Source: an uncultured beta proteobacterium (GTDB taxonomy: Bacteria > Pseudomonadota > Gammaproteobacteria > Burkholderiales > Burkholderiaceae_C). From it: a DNA stretch of 5,053 nt. The position numbers and the translations under genes are program-made. The stretch spans positions 1-5,053 of the forward strand of contig CAISIP010000604.1 in NCBI GenBank assembly GCA_903885415.1. The letters are read 5' to 3'. Below, in pieces: positions 1 through 5,053 of the stretch. Below the pieces are notes generated by a model. That model was not told where the DNA came from. It saw only the letters and a list, made by a program, of their open reading frames with translations, and made no database searches. How positions within the stretch are numbered: the first letter of the stretch is position 1; every line of letters starts with the position of its first letter.

Positions 1-743
1 AGCCGCCGGGCGCGATGGCCACGGCCTACCCGGACCTGCGCCATTACACGCTGCGCGACTATGGCAACCGGGTCGGCATATTTCGCATCATGCAAGCGCT
101 CGCGCCGCACGGCATCCGCGCCTCGGTCGCCGTCAACGCAGCGGTCGCCGAGCGCTACCCGGCGCTGATTCAGGCATGCGTACAGCGAAATTGGGAGATC
201 ATTGCCAACGGCCAGGACATGGACCACCTGCACCATGCGGGGCTTTCGGTGACGGACGAGAAAAAGCAGATCGACCACACGCTGTCGGTGCTGCGAGGTG
301 CATCGGGGCAGGCGGTGCGCGGCTGGCTCTCCCCCGCCAAGTCCGAGTCGGCAGCGACGCTGGATCTGCTTGGCGCCGCGGGGTTGGACTATGTGTGCGA
401 CTGGGTCAACGACGACATGCCCTACCCGATGCACGCCAGCGGCGGCAAGCTGCACGCGATGCCGCACCCGATCGACATCGACGACACCACCATCCTGGTC
501 CAGAACCATCACAGCGAGGACGACTTCCGCGACCAACTGTGCGACCAATTCGATGTGCTGTACCGCGAATCGGCGACGCAGGGCGGCCGGGTGATGGCCA
601 TCTCGCTGCATCCCTGGGTCATCGGCCAGCCCTACCGCATCCAGGCGCTTGAACAAGCGCTGGCGCACATCATGGGGCACCAGGGTGTATGGGCCGCAAC
701 CGGTTGCGAGATTCTCGATGCCTGGAAAAGCGCGCAGGCCTGA
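1..743 (+). CDS. PuuE-like polysaccharide-deacetylase-fold amidohydrolase, 5' end cut off by the window
   Basis: The reading frame is open from the window edge (first full codon at base 3) to the TGA at 741-743. The ATG at 15 is probably internal: the paralogue at 1335-2288 has about 60 more residues before the shared LRDYGNRVG motif, which lies here at residues 13-21 counted from that ATG. Other shared blocks are GWLSPA (103-108), the acidic DWVNDDMPYP (129-138) and HPWVIGQPYR (199-208). These match the CE4 branch that contains PuuE-type allantoinases and cyclic-imide hydrolases rather than true chitin or peptidoglycan deacetylases. No signal peptide can be assessed because the N-terminus is missing. 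Where the paralogue has SHG with a candidate metal or active-site His, this protein has ANG (Asn65), so its chemistry or substrate may differ. The likely role is hydrolysis of a C-N bond in a cyclic amide, in the cytoplasm (inference). It ends one base before the convergent gene's stop codon. Confidence 0.88.
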   Translation, partial: PPGAMATAYPDLRHYTLRDYGNRVGIFRIMQALAPHGIRASVAVNAAVAERYPALIQACVQRNWEIIANGQDMDHLHHAGLSVTDEKKQIDHTLSVLRGASGQAVRGWLSPAKSESAATLDLLGAAGLDYVCDWVNDDMPYPMHASGGKLHAMPHPIDIDDTTILVQNHHSEDDFRDQLCDQFDVLYRESATQGGRVMAISLHPWVIGQPYRIQALEQALAHIMGHQGVWAATGCEILDAWKSAQA

Positions 744-744
744 A

Positions 745-1311
745 TCAGGCTTGCGCGACGGCGCGCGCGTCGGCCAGGTCGTTCCACACGTCCTGGCGCA
801 GGATCAATCCGTCGACCACCTCGAAGCGATCGATAAAGCGGATGCCCGAAAACGCGGAACCGTCGAGCCACACGCCGTTGAGCGTTCCCGAGCAGTACAC
901 GACCGCAGCGTCGGTGCTCCAGCACTCGTCTTGGCGCTCATAGTCCTTGGCGATGCTGCGGTAGCGGCCGCGCGCCCAGTCGAGCAGCTCGTCGAGCCGG
1001 TGCATCGCGGCGGCGCCGGGAAAGTGCATGGTGAAGCCGCCGGCCAGAAAGCGACCGGCGCCAGCCAGATCGCGCGCCTGCATCAGCGCCAGGAATTCGC
1101 GCACCAGCACGCCGGCATCGGGCCGCTCGGCGCCTCCGGCAGAGAACACCTGGCCGTCGCGCTGGTAGGTGCTGGCCTGGTGGACAAACACCGTGGTGCC
1201 GGCACTGGACGCCGCGATGACCGAGCGCGCTGCCTGCGCCACGCGCGCCACCATGCGCTGTTGCGCCTGCGCGCTGTAGCCTGGCAAAAGGGTGATGGAA
1301 ATAACCGGCAT
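745..1311 (-). CDS. Tautomerase-like domain fused to SnoaL/NTF2-like domain
   Basis: This 188-residue protein has two parts. Residues 1-60 resemble a 4-oxalocrotonate-tautomerase-type beta-alpha-beta unit: the start MPVISITLLPG puts a proline directly after the initiator Met, as required for the Pro1 catalytic base, and VFVHQAS (41-47) is the second strand. Residues about 66-180 look like a SnoaL/NTF2 cone: a helical REFLALMQARDL, then FTMHFPG, WARGRYRSI, and the strand pair FEVVDGLILRQDVW near the end. The start is well supported by Pro2 and by an AGGGAG ribosome-binding site 6 bases upstream. Aligned by eye with 4-oxalocrotonate tautomerase (numbering from Pro1), Arg11 is replaced by Tyr and Arg39 by Thr. 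Pro1 chemistry may remain, but binding of a diacid in the classical way is doubtful. The SnoaL part could be an isomerase, a hydratase or only a binding domain. It is the only minus-strand gene and is wedged between two PuuE-like paralogues. Confidence 0.85.
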   Translation of the reverse strand: MPVISITLLPGYSAQAQQRMVARVAQAARSVIAASSAGTTVFVHQASTYQRDGQVFSAGGAERPDAGVLVREFLALMQARDLAGAGRFLAGGFTMHFPGAAAMHRLDELLDWARGRYRSIAKDYERQDECWSTDAAVVYCSGTLNGVWLDGSAFSGIRFIDRFEVVDGLILRQDVWNDLADARAVAQA

Positions 1312-1334
1312 GCGATGCTCCCTGACTGATCTGG
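1312..1334. promoter_or_regulatory. Very short divergent intergenic gap
   Basis: Only 23 bases separate the divergent start codons at 1311 (minus) and 1335 (plus). This is too short for two complete sigma70 promoters. At least one promoter, and probably both, must lie inside the neighbouring coding sequences. I see no convincing -35/-10 pair. The most A-rich stretch nearby is roughly 1284-1305, inside the minus-strand gene's 5' end, and is the most plausible place for the plus-strand operon's promoter. A small GCAT-GCG-ATGC inverted repeat at 1308-1318 covers the minus-strand start codon but is too short to call an operator. Confidence 0.45.
1318..1323 (-). promoter_or_regulatory. Ribosome-binding site of the tautomerase–SnoaL gene
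   Basis: Read on the minus strand, the bases are AGGGAG, a strong Shine-Dalgarno match, with a 6-base spacer to the ATG at 1311-1309. With the Met-Pro start it fixes the N-terminus of the minus-strand gene. It lies inside the 23-base gap shared with the divergent gene. Confidence 0.75.
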
Positions 1335-2288
1335 ATGAGCGCCATCATGCACCCATCGGCCCACGCCCTCCCCGCCTTTGCGGCCGAAGACCGCATTGCC
1401 TACAGTGCGGCGCCCACGCGCGCGCCGCTGCGCTGGCCTGGCGGCGCGCGCGTGGCGCTGTGGGTCACGCCCAATATCGAGCACTATGAATTCCTACCGC
1501 AGCAGGTCCGGGTGCGCGATCCCTGGCCGCGCATGCCGCACCCCGACATACTGGGTTACGGGCTACGCGACTACGGAAATCGGGTCGGCGTCTGGCGCCT
1601 GATGGAGCTGTTTGACCGCTTCCAGCTGCGCGCCACCGTATCGCTGTCGATGGCGGTGCTGCAGATGTATCCCGAGATAGCCGACGCGATGCTGAAACGC
1701 TCCTGGGAGTTGATGTCGCACGGCATGTACAACACCCGCTACCACTGGAACATGTCCGAGGACGAAGAGCGCGAGGCCATCGACGCCTGCCAGCAAATGC
1801 ACCTCCGCTTTACCGGCAAGTCGCTGCGGGGCTGGTTCTCTCCGGCGGCGTCCAATACGCTCAATACCCCCGACCTGGTCGCCGAGGCCGGCATCGCCTA
1901 CCTGTGCGACCTGTACCATGATGACCAGCCGACCCCGATCCGGGTGCGCAGCGGCGAACTGTACTCGCTGCCCTACAGCATGGAAATCAACGACAGCATC
2001 GCCTGGCGCCGCGGCATGGAGGGCGCCGCCTTCGCGCAGAAGATGTGCGACGAATTCGACACCTTGTACGCCGAGGGTCTGCAGCACGGCAAGGTAATGA
2101 ATATCGCGGTGCACCCATTCATCATGGGACAGCCGCACCGCATCGCGCACCTGCAGCACGCGCTGGACTACATCCTGGCGCATAGTGGCGTCTGGTGCGC
2201 GACCGGCGCTGAAATCATCGACCATTACCGACAGCAGCGCGTCAGCGACGCTGGCGCGCTTAGCACACCGAGGAGCACCAGCGCATGA
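1335..2288 (+). CDS. PuuE-like polysaccharide-deacetylase-fold amidohydrolase (cyclic imide/ureide hydrolase type)
   Basis: This is a 317-residue, single-domain NodB-fold protein of typical length for the PuuE/cyclic-imide-hydrolase branch. Key blocks are WPGGARVALWVTPNIEHYEF (34-53), which sits where true CE4 deacetylases carry the TFDD motif but here offers Glu49; LRDYGNRVG (77-85); ELMSHGMYNTRYHW (125-138), with His129 but Asn133 instead of the second His of H-x3-H; GWFSPAAS (166-173); CDLYHDDQPTP (191-201); and VHPFIMGQPHR (259-269). The loss of TFDD and of the second His fits PuuE-like enzymes, which open cyclic amides, better than sugar deacetylases. There is no signal peptide, so it is probably cytosolic. 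An in-frame TGA at 1323-1325 limits the start to ATG 1335 or ATG 1347; neither has a strong Shine-Dalgarno sequence. It is the first gene of the operon, and its stop overlaps the next start (ATGA, 2285-2288). The exact substrate is unknown. Confidence 0.9.
   Translation: MSAIMHPSAHALPAFAAEDRIAYSAAPTRAPLRWPGGARVALWVTPNIEHYEFLPQQVRVRDPWPRMPHPDILGYGLRDYGNRVGVWRLMELFDRFQLRATVSLSMAVLQMYPEIADAMLKRSWELMSHGMYNTRYHWNMSEDEEREAIDACQQMHLRFTGKSLRGWFSPAASNTLNTPDLVAEAGIAYLCDLYHDDQPTPIRVRSGELYSLPYSMEINDSIAWRRGMEGAAFAQKMCDEFDTLYAEGLQHGKVMNIAVHPFIMGQPHRIAHLQHALDYILAHSGVWCATGAEIIDHYRQQRVSDAGALSTPRSTSA
2270..2275 (+). promoter_or_regulatory. Ribosome-binding site of the cysteine hydrolase gene
   Basis: GAGGAG lies 9 bases before the ATG at 2285, inside the last codons of the upstream hydrolase. 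It fixes the start within the ATGA overlap and is the best Shine-Dalgarno sequence in the operon. The oxygenase gene has a weaker AGGGG (3729-3733, 5-base spacer), and the last gene has only GGTGG (4557-4561). Confidence 0.7.
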
Positions 2289-2959
2289 GCAATCCCGGCG
2301 ACTACATCGCGGCCTACACGGCCGAACGCAGCATCGACCCGGCGCGCGCGGCGCTGGTGATGGTCGACATGCAGTACGCGACCGGTTCGCGCCAGGGCGC
2401 GCTGGCGCGCAAGCTACACGCGCAGGGTTCGGCGCTGGGCGACTACCGGTTTAAGCGCATCGAGGAATCGGTGCTGCCCAACACCTTGCAACTGCGCGCG
2501 CGCTTTCGCGCCATGCAGCGCCCGGTGCTGCATATGACCATCGGCGCGGCCCACGCCGACGCGCTTGACGCACCGGTCCATATGCGCAAGCTGTTCATCG
2601 AATTCCGCAATTTCGTCGGCAGCCGCGAGCACGAAATCGTCGACGAACTCAAGCCGCTGCAGGGCGAATATGTGCTGCGCAAGACGACCATCGGCGCCTT
2701 TGCTTCGACCCCCATCGACAGCCTGCTGCGCGCGCTGGGCTGCGAGCAGCTCTACATGACCGGCGTGTCCACCAATATGTGCGTTGAGACCACCGCGCGC
2801 GAGGCGGCGGACCGGGGCTATCTGGTGACGCTGGTCGAAGACGCCTGCGCCACCACCCACGAAGATCTGCACCAGACGACGATGCGCAACTTCCAGCGGC
2901 TGTTCGGTCGGGTGCGCGCCACCGGCGAGGTGCTCGCCGAGTTGGCGACCACCTCCTGA
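2285..2959 (+). CDS. Isochorismatase-family cysteine hydrolase (probable amidase)
   Basis: This 224-residue protein has the isochorismatase-like alpha/beta hydrolase fold, which includes nicotinamidase, N-carbamoylsarcosine amidase, ureidoacrylate amidase RutB, maleamate amidase NicF and isochorismatase. The full catalytic triad is visible: Asp28 in ALVMVDMQYA, Lys133 in YVLRKTTIGAF, and the nucleophile Cys166 in GVSTNMCVETTAREAADRGY. The VST-x-MC stretch matches the usual non-proline cis-peptide region before the nucleophile. The residues after Tyr179 (VTLVEDACATTHEDLHQTTM) are the standard C-terminal strand and helix. Family members with this triad hydrolyse an amide, carbamoyl or vinyl-ether bond. 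In this operon an amide or carbamoyl group made by ring opening is the likely target (inference). It overlaps the upstream hydrolase by 4 bases, which suggests translational coupling, and the racemase-like gene follows after 9 bases. Confidence 0.92.
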   Translation: MSNPGDYIAAYTAERSIDPARAALVMVDMQYATGSRQGALARKLHAQGSALGDYRFKRIEESVLPNTLQLRARFRAMQRPVLHMTIGAAHADALDAPVHMRKLFIEFRNFVGSREHEIVDELKPLQGEYVLRKTTIGAFASTPIDSLLRALGCEQLYMTGVSTNMCVETTAREAADRGYLVTLVEDACATTHEDLHQTTMRNFQRLFGRVRATGEVLAELATTS

Positions 2960-2968
2960 AAGAGCGGC

Positions 2969-3742
2969 ATGCAAAAAGTACTCGTCGTCGTTCCGTTTGC
3001 GATGTCGCACGACAACCTGCAGCTGCGCCAGCAGCAGCTGCAGGGTCTGCAGTTTGGCGACGCACTGCAGTTCGAGTACCGCGCGGTCAAGGCCGGGCCG
3101 GTGAACTATGCGAGCCACCACGACTTCGTTCTGGCTGACGCGTCGATCTTCGAAGCCGGCTGCCGCGCGCAGGCCGAGGGCTTTTGCGCCGTATGCGTCG
3201 ACACCATGAGCGACTCGGGCGTGGCGGCGCTGCGCTCGGTGCTCGACATACCGGTGTTCGGACCCGGACGGGCAGCGATGCTCTGCGCATTGATGTTGGG
3301 CGACCGCTTTTCCATCATCACCATGGCGAGCCGGTGGAAGCCGCTGTACAAAAAGGCGCTGGACGAACTCGGACTGCACCACAAGTGCGCCTCGGTACGT
3401 GCCATCGAGGTCGCGCCGGACAACCAGGGACTTCTTGGCGGCAAGGAGGACCTTGTCTTCCCGCTGCTCGAAGCGGCAGCGCGCCTAGCGATCGAGGTCG
3501 ACGGTGCCGAAGTGCTGATCCTGGGGTCGACCACCATGCACCAGGCGCACGCCTACTTGCAGCAGCGGCTGCCGGTCCCGATCATCAACCCGGGGCCCTT
3601 GAGCTACCAGATCGCCCAGTCGATGCTCGCGCTGGGCCTGAGCCACAGCCGCATCGCCTACCCGCGTCCGATGCACCCGCGGCTGGACATGCTGGAGGCG
3701 ATGATGGTGGCAGCGCAAGCCAACGTGCAGGGGCGCGCATGA
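2969..3742 (+). CDS. Asp/Glu/hydantoin racemase-superfamily protein with a Ser in place of the second Cys
   Basis: This 257-residue protein has the two-lobed Asp/Glu racemase fold shared by hydantoin racemase, maleate isomerase and arylmalonate decarboxylase. The N-lobe motif CAVCVDTMSDSG (73-84), followed by LDIPVFGPGRAAM (92-104), places Cys76 at the first catalytic position. The C-lobe motif GAEVLILGSTTMHQAH (179-194) has Ser187 (codon TCG, 3527-3529) where two-base racemases and maleate isomerases carry Cys. The protein ends with the expected INPGPLSYQIAQ segment. Loss of one Cys argues against ordinary two-base racemisation. Possible roles include decarboxylation, one-sided epimerisation or isomerisation, or a Ser-based variant. 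The start has a GAAAGAG-like Shine-Dalgarno sequence in the 9-base gap after the previous stop. Its stop overlaps the next start (ATGA, 3739-3742). The fold is clear and the reaction is not. Confidence 0.9.
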   Translation: MQKVLVVVPFAMSHDNLQLRQQQLQGLQFGDALQFEYRAVKAGPVNYASHHDFVLADASIFEAGCRAQAEGFCAVCVDTMSDSGVAALRSVLDIPVFGPGRAAMLCALMLGDRFSIITMASRWKPLYKKALDELGLHHKCASVRAIEVAPDNQGLLGGKEDLVFPLLEAAARLAIEVDGAEVLILGSTTMHQAHAYLQQRLPVPIINPGPLSYQIAQSMLALGLSHSRIAYPRPMHPRLDMLEAMMVAAQANVQGRA

Positions 3743-4569
3743 ACAAGCGGCTGACGGCAGAGCAGGTCCAGGCCTACGCGCACGATGGCTTCGTGCACCC
3801 GGTACCGGTACTTGCGCATGCCGAGGCGGCGGCGCTGCGCCGCGAACTCGAAGGCTGGGAGCGATCACGGGGTGCCGCGATCGACTTTCCGGAAAAGTCC
3901 AAGTCCTACCTGCTGTTCGACTGGGCCGACCGACTGGTGCACCACCCCCACATTCTCGACGCGGTGGAAGACCTGATAGGCCCCGACATACTGGTCTACC
4001 ACTCGACGCTGTTCCTGAAGGAGGCGCGCACGCCTGCCTTTGTGCGCTGGCACCAGGACAGCACCTACTTCTACCTGCAGCCGCATCTGCATGTCACGGC
4101 CTGGGTCGCATTATCGGACGCGTCTGTGCAGGCCGGGTGCATGCGTGCCGTCGCCGGCAGCCACCTGTGTGGCCCATTCGCACACGACGACAAGCCAGAG
4201 CCTGACAACATGATCCGCCGTGGACAGGGCATCAGCGGCCTGTTCGACCAGCAGGACGGAAGCATGATGCCGCTGCGCTGCGGCGAGATGTCGCTGCACC
4301 ACACCGACCTGGTCCACGCGTCGGGTGCCAACGACAGCGACGATCGGCGCATCGGCTACGCCATCAGCTACATACCCGCGCATGTGCGGCCCACCGGCCC
4401 CGTCCGACCCTGGGCGCTGCGCGTGCGCGGGCGCGACCACGGCCATTTCGTACCTGAGCGGCGTCTGGAAAATGCGCTGTCGGAGCCGGACCGCCAGCAG
4501 CACGCGCAGGCGCTGGCGGCCTTCCGAGCGCTGCAGGACGCAGGCTTCGCGCAAGCGGTGGCGTCATGA
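3739..4569 (+). CDS. Phytanoyl-CoA dioxygenase (PhyH)-family Fe(II)/2-oxoglutarate oxygenase
   Basis: The start is the ATG at 3739, inside an ATGA overlap and 5 bases after AGGGG. The frame stays open upstream to about 3184, but only as an out-of-frame reading of the racemase-like gene. The 276-residue product has the PhyH layout: an N-terminal helical part (LTAEQVQAYAHDGFV, 5-19), then the double-stranded beta-helix core. Fe(II) ligands are His105 and Asp107 in VRWHQDSTYFY and His193 in LVHASGANDS. Arg204 in DDRRIGYAISYIP, 11 residues after His193, is the expected 2-oxoglutarate-binding Arg. QAGCMRAVAGSH (131-142) matches the family's NGCMR-PGSH signature. HxD rather than HxG or HxA predicts hydroxylation rather than halogenation. 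The substrate is not known. In this operon it might hydroxylate or dealkylate a ring compound or its open-chain acid (inference). The protein should be soluble and cytosolic. Confidence 0.93.
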   Translation: MNKRLTAEQVQAYAHDGFVHPVPVLAHAEAAALRRELEGWERSRGAAIDFPEKSKSYLLFDWADRLVHHPHILDAVEDLIGPDILVYHSTLFLKEARTPAFVRWHQDSTYFYLQPHLHVTAWVALSDASVQAGCMRAVAGSHLCGPFAHDDKPEPDNMIRRGQGISGLFDQQDGSMMPLRCGEMSLHHTDLVHASGANDSDDRRIGYAISYIPAHVRPTGPVRPWALRVRGRDHGHFVPERRLENALSEPDRQQHAQALAAFRALQDAGFAQAVAS

Positions 4570-4952
4570 ACGCAGCGCGCGGCCGGCGCCTGATCGAACT
4601 CGCGGAGCATTACTTCGCCTGCGTCGACCGGATGGATCTGAAGGCGACGCTGGCCTGCTTTGCGCCCGATGCCCGCTTTTGCATCGCCACCTTTGACCAG
4701 CAATACCAAGGACGCGACACCGACATTCGCTGCATGTTCGAACGACTGAACACGCGTTACGCCAGCGTGTGGCACGGCAACTTCGACCATGTCACGCAGG
4801 GACCGGACCGCATCGCAAGCCGTTTTCGGGTCGAAAATCGCGGCCTCGACGGACAAACCTCGGTCAAGAACAACTGCAATTTTTTCCGGCTGCGCGGCGA
4901 ACTGTTGGAAGAGGTTTTCGTTTACATGAGTGGCGACAACTCGCTGCGATAG
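4566..4952 (+). CDS. Small SnoaL/NTF2-like protein
   Basis: This 128-residue protein has one predicted cone-shaped NTF2-fold domain. The N-terminal helix RLIELAEHYFACVDRMDLKATLACFAPDARF (8-38) is the classic opening of SnoaL-like proteins. A Gly-Arg-Asp and helix segment (YQGRDTDIRCMFERL, 47-61) and beta strands follow, ending with the sheet NFFRLRGELLEEVFVYMSGDN. It starts in an ATGA overlap with the oxygenase gene after a weak GGTGG site, so translation probably depends on coupling. Members include ketosteroid isomerase-like, aldol-cyclase-like, dehydratase-like and ring-hydroxylating-dioxygenase beta-subunit-like proteins, and many bind small hydrophobic acids. I see no diagnostic catalytic set, so its reaction is undefined. 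It is the last clear gene of the operon and is the second SnoaL-type domain in the window besides the one at 745-1311. Confidence 0.85.
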   Translation: MNAARGRRLIELAEHYFACVDRMDLKATLACFAPDARFCIATFDQQYQGRDTDIRCMFERLNTRYASVWHGNFDHVTQGPDRIASRFRVENRGLDGQTSVKNNCNFFRLRGELLEEVFVYMSGDNSLR

Positions 4953-5053
4953 TGCCAGCGCCAGCGCCAACACCCCACCCGTGCGTACCTGCTGTCGGGC
5001 GGACCGGCCCAACGGCATGCAACTGGGAATGGATGCCATCAAGTCCGACGAAA
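4953..5053 (+). other. Downstream tail with no certain gene
   Basis: After the TAG at 4950-4952 there is a short GCCAGC-GCCAGC-GCCAAC tandem stretch (about 4954-4971), then GC-rich sequence with no U-rich terminator. In-frame ATGs at 5017 and 5029 start a frame (MQLGMDAIKSDE) that runs to the window edge, and another ATG at 5033 opens a different frame. None has a well-spaced Shine-Dalgarno sequence. A further co-directional gene could begin here, but the window stops too soon to decide. Confidence 0.35.

Noticed and set aside
1308..1318. GCAT-GCG-ATGC inverted repeat as an operator
   Set aside because: Four-base arms are expected by chance in this sequence, and it overlaps the minus-strand start codon.
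649..1329. 226-codon plus-strand open frame antisense to the tautomerase–SnoaL gene
   Set aside because: The minus-strand protein has a clear Met-Pro tautomerase start, a good ribosome-binding site and domain patterns. The plus-strand translation is low in motif content and overlaps the end of the first hydrolase in another frame.
1563..2225. 220-codon minus-strand open frame inside the second hydrolase gene
   Set aside because: It is a complete shadow of a gene whose conserved motifs are clear in the plus frame, and it shows no independent signal.
2414..3382. 322-codon minus-strand open frame across the cysteine hydrolase and racemase-like genes
   Set aside because: It is antisense to two genes with recognisable families and intact catalytic motifs. 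Its translation is rich in Arg, His, Gln and Val with no recognisable motif, as expected for a shadow frame in GC-rich DNA.
3184..3738. Upstream extension of the PhyH frame that would add 185 residues
   Set aside because: It reads the racemase-like gene out of frame and gives a motif-free, Arg/Gly/Ala-rich sequence. The ATG at 3739 with the ATGA overlap and the AGGGG site gives a normal PhyH length.
4993..5012. Possible terminator hairpin GGGC-GGACCG-GCCC after the last gene
   Set aside because: The stem is only about 4 base pairs and no T-run follows, so it does not support a rho-independent terminator.
4368..5042. 224-codon minus-strand open frame at the right end
   Set aside because: It lies opposite the PhyH C-terminus and the SnoaL-like gene, both well supported, and shows no family motif. 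Its ATG region overlaps the tail, so it cannot be fully excluded, but nothing supports it.

Overview
This 5 kb window is a compact, GC-rich, gene-dense piece of bacterial chromosome or large replicon. The high-GC third positions and the CE4/PuuE-like, isochorismatase-like, Asp/Glu-racemase-like and tautomerase–SnoaL gene set suggest a proteobacterium with a broad catabolic repertoire. Betaproteobacteria (Burkholderiales-like) is my best guess, made from protein style rather than any marker gene. I see no RNA gene, insertion sequence, CRISPR array, phage gene or attachment site.

Layout: (1) From the left edge to 743, plus strand, lies the 3' part of a polysaccharide-deacetylase-fold (CE4, PuuE-like) amidohydrolase. 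(2) At 745-1311, minus strand, a tautomerase-like domain is fused to a SnoaL/NTF2-like domain. It meets gene 1 tail to tail with one base between them and is divergent from gene 3 across only 23 bases. (3) From 1335 to 4952, plus strand, five genes form one tight operon: a second, full-length PuuE-like hydrolase; an isochorismatase-family cysteine hydrolase; an Asp/Glu/hydantoin racemase-superfamily enzyme; a phytanoyl-CoA dioxygenase (PhyH)-family Fe(II)/2-oxoglutarate oxygenase; and a small SnoaL/NTF2-like protein. Three of the four junctions in this operon are 4-base ATGA stop/start overlaps and the fourth is a 9-base gap. (4) The last 101 bases show no convincing gene, though another gene could begin there.

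How the genes may work together (inference): PuuE-like enzymes open cyclic ureides or imides, isochorismatase-fold amidases remove the resulting half-amide or carbamoyl group, and Asp/Glu-racemase-fold enzymes epimerise, isomerise or decarboxylate the resulting acid. The order ring-opening hydrolase, amidase, racemase/isomerase therefore reads like a catabolic route for a cyclic imide or ureide. The oxygenase could modify the substrate before or after ring opening, and the SnoaL-like proteins could act on small intermediates. No substrate can be proven from this window. Active-site departures make a simple copy of the known allantoin, hydantoin or maleimide/nicotinate routes unlikely: Cys to Ser in the racemase-like protein, His to Asn in the first hydrolase paralogue, and loss of both canonical arginines in the tautomerase domain.
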